Positions 44,662 to 53,372 of a stretch of DNA of 64,000 bases are shown in pieces (the first letter of the stretch is position 1; every line of letters starts with the position of its first letter). Position numbers and translations under genes: made by a program. This DNA comes from Firmicutes bacterium FC7 (GTDB taxonomy: Bacteria; Bacillota; Clostridia; Tissierellales; Tissierellaceae): positions 13,630-77,629 of the forward strand of contig JAKELU010000010.1 in NCBI GenBank assembly GCA_022760735.1. Direction: 5' to 3'. The notes under the pieces were generated by a model. It was not told the DNA's origin and did not search any database. It was given only the letters and a program-made list of their open reading frames with translations.

Positions 44662-46140
44662 TTAAGCTTCGCTAAACTCTATTTCTGGTGCCGGATTAAC
44701 TCCATTCTTTCTATCAATAGCTGATACAATAAATATTACTATAAATGCCACTATACCTCCTGGAACCATTGCATTAAGTCCCCAAGGTGTTTTAAGTCCA
44801 TATATCCAAATAGCCGCTACTATAGTTCCTGTTACAATTGATAAGAATCCTGCTCTCTTGGTAACGTTTTTATAGAATAGTCCACAAATAAAAGCTGCAA
44901 ATGGTCCTGCACTTCTTAGGGCAAAGGCACTCATCATTACACTAATAATATTAGATGCCTTTATTGCAATTATCAAACCTACTCCTCCAACTACTAGCAT
45001 TGCTATACGAGTGATCCAAACTTCTTTTTGCTCGTCCTTAACACCCTTATTAATATATGGTGTAAAAATATCACGAGTAAACATTGTTGCAGTACCAATC
45101 ATATTCCCTGAAGCACTACTCATAGTTGCAGCTACTATAGCTGCAAGTACTAACCCAGAAACAACTGGTGGCGCAAATGTTATAGTTGCTTCTGCAAGAG
45201 CATTTTTCTGTGCACCAGCTGCAGCAAAACCATCTATACATGTATAAGCTACAAGACCTAGCATTGCAGGCACTATAGCATAAGCTGACGATATAACTCC
45301 TGCTAATACAGAGCCTGTCATTGCGGATTTACCATCTTTTGCAGAACAATAAGTTTGTACTATTTCTTGTCCTGTTGGGAAAGTCATAAAATACATTGCA
45401 ATATATCCAATTATTGTTGGAAAACCTACTTTAGTCATGCTTAGAAGATTTAGATTATTACCAGAAGCATCACTTACAGTCTTAGCCTTTTCAAATAGTG
45501 CAGAAAATCCTCCAACAGCACTATTATTTACTACAATAAGCATTGCAATAGCCATTCCAATAGTTATAAAGAGTAGGTGCATTATATTTACTGCAGTTAC
45601 TGACTTATATCCACCAACCATTGTATAGATAATAGTTACAATAGTTGAAATTATCGCAGCTGTTTGAAAATCATATCCAGTAACTACATTAATAATTGAA
45701 GCTGTAGCTATAATCTGTGCTCCTGTAGCCATAAATAAGGCTGTTATAGATGTTATAGCTGTGAAAATATGTGCTTCTTTTCCATATCTCTTACTAATAA
45801 TTTCAGGAACTGTACTCGCCTGAGCTCTTCTAAAATATGGAGCAATAAAGGAAACTAAAACAAATCCAATACCTGCAGCAATTACATACCAGCTTGCAGA
45901 TAAACCATAAGTATAAACATTTGTTGCAATACCAGTTGTACTTGCCCCTCCGGTATTTGCGGCAAAAAGTGTTCCTGCAAGCACAATTGGTCCAAGTGAT
46001 TTACCAGCCATAAGAAAATCATCATTACTCAACTTTTCTGATTTCTTCTTGTTACGATATGTTACGAAAAGACCTATGACAACAGCAGCTGCCATGTACA
46101 ACATAATTACTATTAATGCTGTAGTTTGAGCACTATTCAT
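44662..46140 (-). CDS. Sodium:solute symporter family transporter
   Basis: Na+-coupled permease of the SSS family, 492 residues with about 13 membrane helices. DDFLMAGKSLGPIVLAGTLFAANTGG near the N-terminus and the TMSSASGNMIGTATMFTRDIF segment (Na2-site region) are hallmarks. Between the M20 hydrolase and deacylase genes, so it probably imports their substrate. AGGAGG lies before ATG 46140. Confidence 0.93.
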   Translation of the reverse strand: MNSAQTTALIVIMLYMAAAVVIGLFVTYRNKKKSEKLSNDDFLMAGKSLGPIVLAGTLFAANTGGASTTGIATNVYTYGLSASWYVIAAGIGFVLVSFIAPYFRRAQASTVPEIISKRYGKEAHIFTAITSITALFMATGAQIIATASIINVVTGYDFQTAAIISTIVTIIYTMVGGYKSVTAVNIMHLLFITIGMAIAMLIVVNNSAVGGFSALFEKAKTVSDASGNNLNLLSMTKVGFPTIIGYIAMYFMTFPTGQEIVQTYCSAKDGKSAMTGSVLAGVISSAYAIVPAMLGLVAYTCIDGFAAAGAQKNALAEATITFAPPVVSGLVLAAIVAATMSSASGNMIGTATMFTRDIFTPYINKGVKDEQKEVWITRIAMLVVGGVGLIIAIKASNIISVMMSAFALRSAGPFAAFICGLFYKNVTKRAGFLSIVTGTIVAAIWIYGLKTPWGLNAMVPGGIVAFIVIFIVSAIDRKNGVNPAPEIEFSEA

Positions 46141-46183
46141 TTTTATTTCCTCCTATTATTTTTTATTTATTTTTTCGTTAATC

Positions 46184-46204
46184 GATTGGGGCAAATCCCC
46201 AATC
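46184..46204 (-). other. Intercistronic hairpin between M20 hydrolase and symporter genes
   Basis: GATTGGGG (46184-46191) pairs with CCCCAATC (46197-46204) over a five-base loop. There is no T run on the minus strand, so it is more likely an RNA-processing or stability element than a terminator. Confidence 0.6.
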
Positions 46205-46224
46205 AATCAACTTGTTTACAATTT

Positions 46225-47409
46225 TTATTTTAATAATGCCTTCATAACGCCATAATAGCACTCTGTTACTGAAGTTAATTGTTCTATTTCTATATACTCG
46301 TCTACTGTGTGGGCAAGATTTTCTCTTGAAGGCCCAAGTCCAAGTGTTTTTATTTTAGCCTCTCCTGCATAATGACTACCATTAGTACAGAAATTATACT
46401 GAGTTATTGATGGATTGTATCCCATTTTATTCAATTCATTATAAACAGCTTGTACAAACTCTTCATCTTTATCAAATAACCATCCTGGGAAGAATCTCTC
46501 ACCTTCTATTTCATTTCCTGTATAGCACATCTCTTTTCCTACTGAATATGAAGCTTTTACCTTTAATTGAGGATCTTTTTTCATCATCTCTTCAAGTAGC
46601 TCATTTATAGGTGCTAATACACTCTCCTTTGTTTCTCCTACTAAAAGTCTTCTATCATAAGTGGCTCTACAATATTCAGGTACTACTGATGCTCCAGGAT
46701 ATGGACTTGACTTAATGTCTGTTAGCTCTAATATTCCATCTCCTAATACTTCATGATGTGTTGGTTCTAATGTTCTAATAGCTTCAATTACCTGAGCCAT
46801 CTTATACACAGCATTGATGCCTTTTTCTGGATTTGCAGAATGGCAAGGTTTTCCGAAGGTCTCTATTATTATTTCTCCTCTACCTCTTTGTCCTATTTTA
46901 AGGTTTAGTTCAGATGCCTCACCTATTATTACGTAATCAGGCTTTACTCTTTGACTTATAGCTCTTGAAGCAACTCCTTCAAAGCATTCCTCATGAACAA
47001 CCCCTGCTACATAAATATCTCCTGCAAAATCCTTCTTACAGTCTTTAGCAAAGTTTGCCGCTGCACAAACCATTGCTGCAACTGCTCCTTTCATATCTGT
47101 AGCACCTCTACCATAGATTTTTCCGTCATTAATTTCAGCTCCAAAAGGTGGATATGTCCATTCATCAGGATTTGTTACTGGAACTGTATCTATATGTCCG
47201 TCAAAAAGAATCTTTTTTCCAGGTCTATTCCCTTTTATATGGCCAATGATGTTTCCATATCCATCAATTATTACATCGTCAAAACCCATTTCCTTGAAAT
47301 TCTTTTTTAGGACTTCTGCAACCTTATTCTCTTGCCCAGAATAGCTCTGAGCTCGTATCAACTCTTGACATAAGGCAATTACTTTTTCTTCTCTTTCTCT
47401 GTTTAACAT
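46225..47409 (-). CDS. ygeY: M20 family metallohydrolase, YgeY type
   Basis: Di-zinc deacylase/peptidase of 394 residues. FDGHIDTVPV carries the first metal His and Asp; GRGATDMKGAVAAMV follows; HEECFEGVASRAI carries the catalytic Glu pair; a dimerisation domain lies about 190-300. The closest recognisable type is YgeY, which in Escherichia coli adjoins ygeX (dpaL), the same pairing as here. The exact substrate is unknown; removal of an N-acyl group is inferred. Confidence 0.88.
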   Translation of the reverse strand: MLNREREEKVIALCQELIRAQSYSGQENKVAEVLKKNFKEMGFDDVIIDGYGNIIGHIKGNRPGKKILFDGHIDTVPVTNPDEWTYPPFGAEINDGKIYGRGATDMKGAVAAMVCAAANFAKDCKKDFAGDIYVAGVVHEECFEGVASRAISQRVKPDYVIIGEASELNLKIGQRGRGEIIIETFGKPCHSANPEKGINAVYKMAQVIEAIRTLEPTHHEVLGDGILELTDIKSSPYPGASVVPEYCRATYDRRLLVGETKESVLAPINELLEEMMKKDPQLKVKASYSVGKEMCYTGNEIEGERFFPGWLFDKDEEFVQAVYNELNKMGYNPSITQYNFCTNGSHYAGEAKIKTLGLGPSRENLAHTVDEYIEIEQLTSVTECYYGVMKALLK

Positions 47410-47422
47410 TCACTGTCACCTC

Positions 47423-48649
47423 TTAGTATTTTTTCTTTTCAAAGCTTGGATATTTGCCGTTCCAAACTATGTCAATATAGCTTTTCTTGTCGGTATCTCC
47501 CTCAGTACTAAAGAATAACACTCTTGAGTTTTCATCTAATCTAAGCTTTTCTCTCATCCAAGCAAGATTTTCATTTGTCATTATCTCAGCTACACATCCT
47601 AAAGTGGCAGCTCCACTTTCACCTGAAATTACTCTTTCATCACCTCTAGGTGGATTTCCTAGGATTCTCATTCCTTCCGCCGCTGTAAAGTCTGGACATG
47701 ATATAAAATTATCCGCATAATCTCTTAATATGTTCCAACCTATGGTACATGGCTCGCCACAAGCTAGACCTGCCATCAATGTATCCATATCATCTGTAAC
47801 AAATCTAAGTTTCCCATCATTTGCTTCTGCTGTTCTATAAATGCAATCAGCTTTATTAGGCTCTACAATTGTTATGATTGGTCTATCTTCACCATATATG
47901 GATGCAAATAAACCTGTTATTGCTGCTGCCATAGAACCTACTCCTGCTTGAAGGAATATATGCGTTGGTTTATCTTCTCCTAGTCTACTTAATTGTTCAT
48001 AGGCTTCAAGACCCATTGTGCTATAGCCTTGAATTATCCATGTTGGAATATCCTCATATCCTTCCCATGCTGTATCCTGGACCATTACCCACCCATTCTC
48101 TTCAGCCATTTTATTTGCTAAGCGAACTGCACCATCATAATTAAATTCAGTAATTGAAGCATCTGCTCCTTCAGCAATTATATTATTTAATCTTTCTTGA
48201 GAACTGCCCTTTGGCATATACACAACTGAATGCTGTTTAAGCTGATTTGCAGTCCAGGCAACACCTCTACCATGATTACCGTCTGTGGCAGTAACAAATA
48301 CCATATCACCTAATTCTTTTCTTACTTCTTCTGAAACTAACTTTTCATATGGCATTTCAGATATGCTTCTATTTAATTTCTTCGCTAGAAAATTGCCTAT
48401 TGCAAAACTACCACCTAATACTTTGAAAGCATTAAGTCCAAATCTATAGGATTCATCTTTAACATATATAGAACCTAGTCCTAATTCCCTTGCTAGATTT
48501 TTCATATGTCTTAAAGGAGTTTCTGTATACATCGGAAAACTCTGATGAAAACTCATCACCTCCTTAGCTACATCAACATTAATAAAGTCTAAAGGATGCT
48601 TTTCATTCCTTTTTCGTTCAAAATGAACTAACTTAAAAGTTTCATTCAT
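47423..48649 (-). CDS. dpaL: Diaminopropionate ammonia-lyase
   Basis: PLP enzyme that turns 2,3-diaminopropionate (D or L) into pyruvate and two ammonia. The PLP lysine is Lys76 in RFGLNAFKVLGGSFA (Lys77 in E. coli), with VTATDGNHGRGVAW, AGVGSMAAAITGLF as the glycine-rich phosphate loop, and GLACGEPC with the conserved cysteine region. 408 residues is normal. First gene of the operon, 47 bases or so after a sigma-54 promoter. Confidence 0.95.
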   Translation of the reverse strand: MNETFKLVHFERKRNEKHPLDFINVDVAKEVMSFHQSFPMYTETPLRHMKNLARELGLGSIYVKDESYRFGLNAFKVLGGSFAIGNFLAKKLNRSISEMPYEKLVSEEVRKELGDMVFVTATDGNHGRGVAWTANQLKQHSVVYMPKGSSQERLNNIIAEGADASITEFNYDGAVRLANKMAEENGWVMVQDTAWEGYEDIPTWIIQGYSTMGLEAYEQLSRLGEDKPTHIFLQAGVGSMAAAITGLFASIYGEDRPIITIVEPNKADCIYRTAEANDGKLRFVTDDMDTLMAGLACGEPCTIGWNILRDYADNFISCPDFTAAEGMRILGNPPRGDERVISGESGAATLGCVAEIMTNENLAWMREKLRLDENSRVLFFSTEGDTDKKSYIDIVWNGKYPSFEKKKY

Positions 48650-48706
48650 TAATCTGTCCTCCTGTATTTTTGTCTTTTTACTCTTTATCTTCTGTCATTT
48701 ATATAT

Positions 48707-48723
48707 AGCACTTTTCGTGCCAA
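48707..48723 (-). promoter_or_regulatory. Sigma-54 (-24/-12) promoter of the dpaL operon
   Basis: The minus strand reads TTGGCACGAAAAGTGCT. GG at -24 and GC at -12 are separated by ten bases, the strict sigma-54 spacing, and TGGCACG is a full -24 match; the -12 element has GTGC in place of TTGC. It lies just upstream of dpaL and downstream of a gene for a sigma-54 activator. Confidence 0.85.
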
Positions 48724-48794
48724 CTTTTAAAAAATGGATTATTTTAAGGCTAATTTTTAGAAGTTTTACTAACAACGTGTATTTTAAAAGAAAA

Positions 48795-48823
48795 GACGTT
48801 TACAAGACAAGCTTATAAACGCC
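48795..48823 (-). terminator. Terminator after the sigma-54 activator gene
   Basis: GACGTTTACAAG (48795-48806) and CTTATAAACGCC (48812-48823) pair completely when two G-U pairs are allowed; the minus strand then reads TTTTCTTTT. It separates the regulator from the dpaL operon, so the operon depends on its own promoter. Confidence 0.85.
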
Positions 48824-48902
48824 CTTTAGTAAATTAAAAAAACTAAGTAAGTTATATAGTCGAATTTTTCAATTTTAAAATTGAAAATTCAATTTGAAAA
48901 AT

Positions 48903-50654
48903 TTATTTTCTCTCTAGTTCTTCTATCCTTCTGTAAAGAGTTGTTAAACCTATTCCTAGGCTAATAGCTGCCTTTCTCTTCCCATCAGTACTATCACCAA
49001 AAATATTTAGTGCCTTTTTAATTTCTCTTAGTTCAAGCTCTTTAATTGGTATTAATTCACTAGGATCATTAATTTTTATATTTTTACTTAATGAATCTTC
49101 AAAAAAATCTACTGGCAAAGTTTTATCATTTAAAACACCATCTGGCTCCATCATATTTACCATAAACTCAACAGTATTTTCAAGCTCCCTTACGTTACCT
49201 CTCCATTCATGATTTTTTAACAACTCCATAGTGCTTTGTTCTATGTAACTAAATGGCTTATGTAGTAGATTACAGTATCTTCTTATAAAATGCTCAGTAA
49301 GCTCCTCTATATCTTCTTTTCTCTCTCTAAGAGGCTTGATATTTAAAGGTATAACGTTTAGCCTATAATATAGGTCTTCTCTAAACTTTTTAGTTTCTAT
49401 CATAGCTTTTAGGTCTTTATTAGTTGCTGCTATTACCCTAACATCTATAGGGATGAGTTGATTAGAACCAATACGTGTTATCGTTCTCTCTTGTAGGACT
49501 CTTAAAAGCTTTGCCTGAAGATATATTGGCATATCACCTATTTCATCTAGGAAGATAATTCCATGATTTGCTAGCTCAAACTTACCTATCCTTCCCTTTG
49601 GATCAGCTCCACTAAAGGCACCTTTAACGTAACCAAATAGCTCACTTTCCAGTAGTGCCTCTGGAATAGCAGCACAATTCACACCAACAAACTTCTGATT
49701 CCTTCTATCACTTTCTCTCCATATAGCACGAGCAACCATTTCCTTACCGGTACCGCTTTCCCCGGTTATTAGGACAGTCGAATTAGAGCTTGCAACCTTC
49801 TTTATATTACTAAGCAAGTTTTTGGTTGCCTCACTGCTACCAATAATGGTTTTTGCATCTATGGCTCTAGGACTTGCTGTCATTTCATATAAGTCAGAAT
49901 GTATAGTTTCAACATTCTTGAATATAAGTATGCTTGTATATTGATAATTTCTTAGGCCCAATGGGTGTATTTCTCCCATTACTAATACTTCTTTATTATC
50001 AACCCTTATTTTATATTCAGACTTATTCAGCTCATCTCCTGTATAAATAATTTCGACATTTTTACCTGTTAAGGTGGAAATCCCTAAGTGTTTCTTAGCA
50101 CTTTCGTTGGATTTTGTTATAAGATTATCTTTTCCAATTATTAGCACACCTTGTTCCATAAAATCTATTACTCTGTTTAATATGGAAATCAAATATTTAC
50201 TATTTTCTTTATCCTTTGTTTCTAAAAACTTAGAAGCAATAAAATCTGAAATTTGATTAATAAACTCTAAATAAAGCTTCTCATTTAACAAGATCATGTC
50301 TCTTTGCTCTCTAGTGCTCCCAACGAGACCAATAATACCTATTATTTCATCATGTACCTTGATTGGCATAGAAATTTCTATAGTCTCATTGCAATTGCTA
50401 TATTTTGGGCAGCTAGTACATAAGACATCTATTCCTGGATTGTATATAACCTTTGTTTCACCAGTTTTTAATATATGTCTATATACATAACCCTCTGAGG
50501 ACATGTCTTGATTTATATCTTTAGCATAAAGACCTGTACCTGCTACTCGATATAATTTATTATCAACCACTTCTACATCTACACCAGACACCTGAGAGAT
50601 AACCTCAGCATATTTTTGAACAGTATCTTGTATTATATACAAATCAAAATTCAT
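48903..50654 (-). CDS. Sigma-54-dependent transcriptional activator with PAS domain
   Basis: Enhancer-binding protein of 583 residues. The N-terminal ~150 residues are a sensory domain with three cysteines (Cys79, 82 and 88; CTSCPKYSNC). A PAS domain spans about 160-255. The AAA+ domain (about 265-500) has Walker A GESGTGKE at 298-305 and the sigma-54 contact loop GAFSGA (for GAFTGA) at 345-350. A Fis-type helix-turn-helix ends the protein (RKAAISLGIGLTTLYRRIEEL). Likely activator of the adjacent dpaL operon. Confidence 0.95.
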   Translation of the reverse strand: MNFDLYIIQDTVQKYAEVISQVSGVDVEVVDNKLYRVAGTGLYAKDINQDMSSEGYVYRHILKTGETKVIYNPGIDVLCTSCPKYSNCNETIEISMPIKVHDEIIGIIGLVGSTREQRDMILLNEKLYLEFINQISDFIASKFLETKDKENSKYLISILNRVIDFMEQGVLIIGKDNLITKSNESAKKHLGISTLTGKNVEIIYTGDELNKSEYKIRVDNKEVLVMGEIHPLGLRNYQYTSILIFKNVETIHSDLYEMTASPRAIDAKTIIGSSEATKNLLSNIKKVASSNSTVLITGESGTGKEMVARAIWRESDRRNQKFVGVNCAAIPEALLESELFGYVKGAFSGADPKGRIGKFELANHGIIFLDEIGDMPIYLQAKLLRVLQERTITRIGSNQLIPIDVRVIAATNKDLKAMIETKKFREDLYYRLNVIPLNIKPLRERKEDIEELTEHFIRRYCNLLHKPFSYIEQSTMELLKNHEWRGNVRELENTVEFMVNMMEPDGVLNDKTLPVDFFEDSLSKNIKINDPSELIPIKELELREIKKALNIFGDSTDGKRKAAISLGIGLTTLYRRIEELERK

Positions 50655-50750
50655 ATCCTCATCCTCCTTTATGTTAAGTTAATAATATCCCAACATAAAA
50701 ACCATGTCAATTATGAGGATATATTGTCGATTGCTAAAATAAAAGTAATA

Positions 50751-50772
50751 GAGACATCCTATTGGATGTCTC
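50751..50772 (-). terminator. Terminator after the ferritin-like gene
   Basis: GAGACATCC (50751-50759) and GGATGTCTC (50764-50772) with a four-base loop, followed by a T-rich minus-strand tail. Confidence 0.85.
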
Positions 50773-50777
50773 AGAAT

Positions 50778-51215
50778 TTATACATATGTTAAAACACTCT
50801 TTAGTTTGTTTATAGATTTTCTATCATTATCTAAGACAAGCTCTGTCATTGTCCTAGCATCTTCATCTAAGGTTCCTCTTAAAATCTTTTCTGCCATATT
50901 GATACCCTGGGTTTCACCTTCTATTGCCTTTTCTAATATTTCATTTGCATCTTTATCATTTAACTTAATATTAAGCCAGAATTCTGCCATCTTTCCTTTT
51001 AGTCCAAGGTTTTCATCAGGCTGACCTCCAAGGTCCTGTATATAGTCAGCAAGTGCAGCTATATTGTCTCTATGCTGTGCCTGAACTTCTTTAAATATCT
51101 GTTTTATCTTTTCATCTTCTACCTTAGAAATAAAATTATTGTAGCTTTCTATTGCCATGTATTCCCCTTGTAATAGTTCATTTAGTGACTTTATTATTTC
51201 TTTATCTTTGCTCAA
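50778..51215 (-). CDS. Ferritin-like four-helix protein (DUF2383-like)
   Basis: 145 residues predicted as a four-helix bundle. Glu/His-rich helix ends (LLQGEYMAIESYNNF, FKEVQAQHRDNIAALADYI, EKAIEGETQGINMAE) give a possible di-iron or metal site pattern of E...ExxH type. Related small proteins are common in clostridial spore formers. TTG start at 51215 with AAGGAG upstream. Function unproven. Confidence 0.82.
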   Translation of the reverse strand: MSKDKEIIKSLNELLQGEYMAIESYNNFISKVEDEKIKQIFKEVQAQHRDNIAALADYIQDLGGQPDENLGLKGKMAEFWLNIKLNDKDANEILEKAIEGETQGINMAEKILRGTLDEDARTMTELVLDNDRKSINKLKSVLTYV

Positions 51216-51294
51216 ATTAATTCACTCCTTTTGTAATTATGTGTTCTTAATTTTCCATAATTACAAAAATTAATTCATCACTAAATCCTATTTC

Positions 51295-52200
51295 CTATTT
51301 AATAACCTCCAAAGGATTGTTTGCCATTATTTCTTCTACTTCTTCATAGCCTTCAAGAAATGCAAAATTATATCTTGCTGGAAGGGCAAAAACGTACTTA
51401 TCATTTTCTCCAAGATACTTTGGAGGAATTGGAGCAGCACCAACGCTTAATTCTTCTTTTTCAATCAGTTTCCATTGCTCATGGGTAAAAATCATAATAG
51501 GTATATCTTGACGAGGCTTTTCCTCTGTCCATCTAGGATGTCTAATATTTACTATGACACCCGTTTGAGATTTATCATTGCTAACCCACTCTTCTTCAAA
51601 AACAGTATGTTCTTCCCATGATTTTGGCAATTTTAGACTAAACCCATATTCAATATTTTCATATTTGCAACCTTCATAGCTACCTTCATTTATGTTAAAT
51701 TCACCGATAAGCCATGAATCATCAACTTTTTCTATCTCTATGGTAACTTTTCTTCTTGCCTCTTCATTCTTAACGCTTGTTACTTCAACAATTTCTCCTT
51801 CAACCTTGTAGATATCTTCTGCTATTTCTTCAATTTCTAAAATTTCTATTCTATCAGGCCAAGGGCTAGAAGTAAGCTTTCCTGGAGCCTTTAGAGGATT
51901 AGCGATCCACTTATCAAGTAGTTCTTTTGTAACATATTTACCATATTCCTTTTGCATTGATTCTATCAGAACATCCTCTGGGCTCATTAATGAAACAAGC
52001 TTTAATTTTTCCCCAAATTCATCAATTACCTTTACAACCTCTTCCTCGCTGTTTTTATGTTCTTCTGTAATATCCACTTCTTTTATATTTTCTTCTATTT
52101 GCTGTTTAGGTTCTTCAGCATCATTCGTTTGACATCCTATTAATGACACACTTAAAACAGCAGCGGATAATATAATATATATTTTTTTCATCTTAATCAT
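51295..52200 (-). CDS. Putative lipoprotein, unknown function
   Basis: 301 residues with signal peptide and lipobox SLIGC (Cys at about 23), so probably anchored to the outer leaflet. An acidic linker (about 25-60, many Glu) is followed by a domain of about 100 residues (VIDEFGEKLKLVSLMSPEDV to IEKVDDSWLIGEFNINEG) that looks NTF2/DUF4878-like by layout only, and a C-terminal half with YGFSLKLPKSWEEHTVFEEEW, reminiscent of PsbP-like folds. I do not recognise the family. Confidence 0.8.
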   Translation of the reverse strand: MIKMKKIYIILSAAVLSVSLIGCQTNDAEEPKQQIEENIKEVDITEEHKNSEEEVVKVIDEFGEKLKLVSLMSPEDVLIESMQKEYGKYVTKELLDKWIANPLKAPGKLTSSPWPDRIEILEIEEIAEDIYKVEGEIVEVTSVKNEEARRKVTIEIEKVDDSWLIGEFNINEGSYEGCKYENIEYGFSLKLPKSWEEHTVFEEEWVSNDKSQTGVIVNIRHPRWTEEKPRQDIPIMIFTHEQWKLIEKEELSVGAAPIPPKYLGENDKYVFALPARYNFAFLEGYEEVEEIMANNPLEVIK

Positions 52201-52490
52201 ATTTCAAACCTCCAAAATCACTAGATTTTCTTCACATATTATTATAAATTAGCCAATCGATTAAGGTTTTACAAAACAGTTAAAACTTATTTTCAAATTG
52301 GTTAAATTCGTTTTTCTTTTTTATCAACTTCACCTTATTACATAATATGGTTTTTGATACCATTAAAAGTCTTGTCTTTTTTGACAAATTTAAACTCAAC
52401 ATTTTCATTAGATTCAAATCTACCACTGTCACACTTGTCTTATGCAACGAATAAAATAGTTATAGGCTAAAGAAAAAAGGAGGAAATAAA

Positions 52491-53258
52491 ATGATAATAA
52501 CAGTAACCAATACAAATGATAGCGGTCCTGGCTCACTCCGTGATGCTGTAAACACAGCAAGTTCAGGTGATACTATCATTTTCGATATAGATGGAACAAT
52601 AAATTTATCTGTCCCAATTCTAATTATAGATAAGTCATTAACAATATTAGGTCCAGGTCCTAGAATTGTAGGAAGTTTTGACCGTATATTTAATATATCG
52701 GGTTCAAATCATGTAGTAACTATAGCATATTTAGAGCTTATAAATGGCTATGATCAAACAGGTGAAGGTGGCGGAGCTATTATTAACGATGAAAGCACAT
52801 TAAATATATTCAATTGCTTCTTTGCTTATAATACATCTGCTGGTGGAGGAGCTATAGCGAATAGAAACTCAGGTACACTAAATATTGACAGAAGTATATT
52901 TTTCAACAATTCTGCTACCAGAGGTGGAGCAATACTAAATTTAAATGGTACACTTAATATTTCAAACAGCTCATTTTATAACAATATAGCACCACTAGGC
53001 GATGGTGGAGCAATCGAAAATTCTGATGGAACAATTATTATAAAAAACAATTTGTTCTATGGTAATAGTGCAAGCCAAAATGGTGGAGGGATAATAACTA
53101 CCGGCACCGCTACATTAATTTGTAATATTTTTTACTTTAACACTGCAACAAGTGGTGGAGCCATAGCTAATGTTCCCCCTGGGTCTATCCAACTTGAAAA
53201 CAACACTTTAATTAGAAATAGTATTCCAGCAATATCTGGAATCTTTAATGATATATAA
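52491..53258 (+). CDS. Leaderless right-handed beta-helix protein with GGAI repeats
   Basis: 255 residues. The N-terminal TVTNTNDSGPGSLRDAVNTA is the usual cap of secreted beta-helix proteins. It is followed by about six repeats of roughly 25 residues, each with G-G-A/G-I and an SxFxxNxA-type turn, as in polymorphic outer-membrane-protein repeats. No signal peptide is present: the cap motif starts at residue 3. Strong AAGGAGG ribosome site. A spore-surface place would explain the missing leader, but this is inference from its neighbours. Confidence 0.82.
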   Translation: MIITVTNTNDSGPGSLRDAVNTASSGDTIIFDIDGTINLSVPILIIDKSLTILGPGPRIVGSFDRIFNISGSNHVVTIAYLELINGYDQTGEGGGAIINDESTLNIFNCFFAYNTSAGGGAIANRNSGTLNIDRSIFFNNSATRGGAILNLNGTLNISNSSFYNNIAPLGDGGAIENSDGTIIIKNNLFYGNSASQNGGGIITTGTATLICNIFYFNTATSGGAIANVPPGSIQLENNTLIRNSIPAISGIFNDI

Positions 53259-53283
53259 ACGTAGCTTTCAAGCTACGTTTTAA
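53258..53283 (+). terminator. Terminator after the beta-helix gene
   Basis: AACGTAGCTT (53258-53267) and AAGCTACGTT (53270-53279) with a two-base loop, then a T-rich tail. Confidence 0.85.
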
Positions 53284-53372
53284 TTTGTTAAGGATTAATT
53301 AAAATCTTTCATTAATCTTGAAAAAATACTATACTTAATAAGTGAGATACTATTAGATAGAGAGGTTATTAC

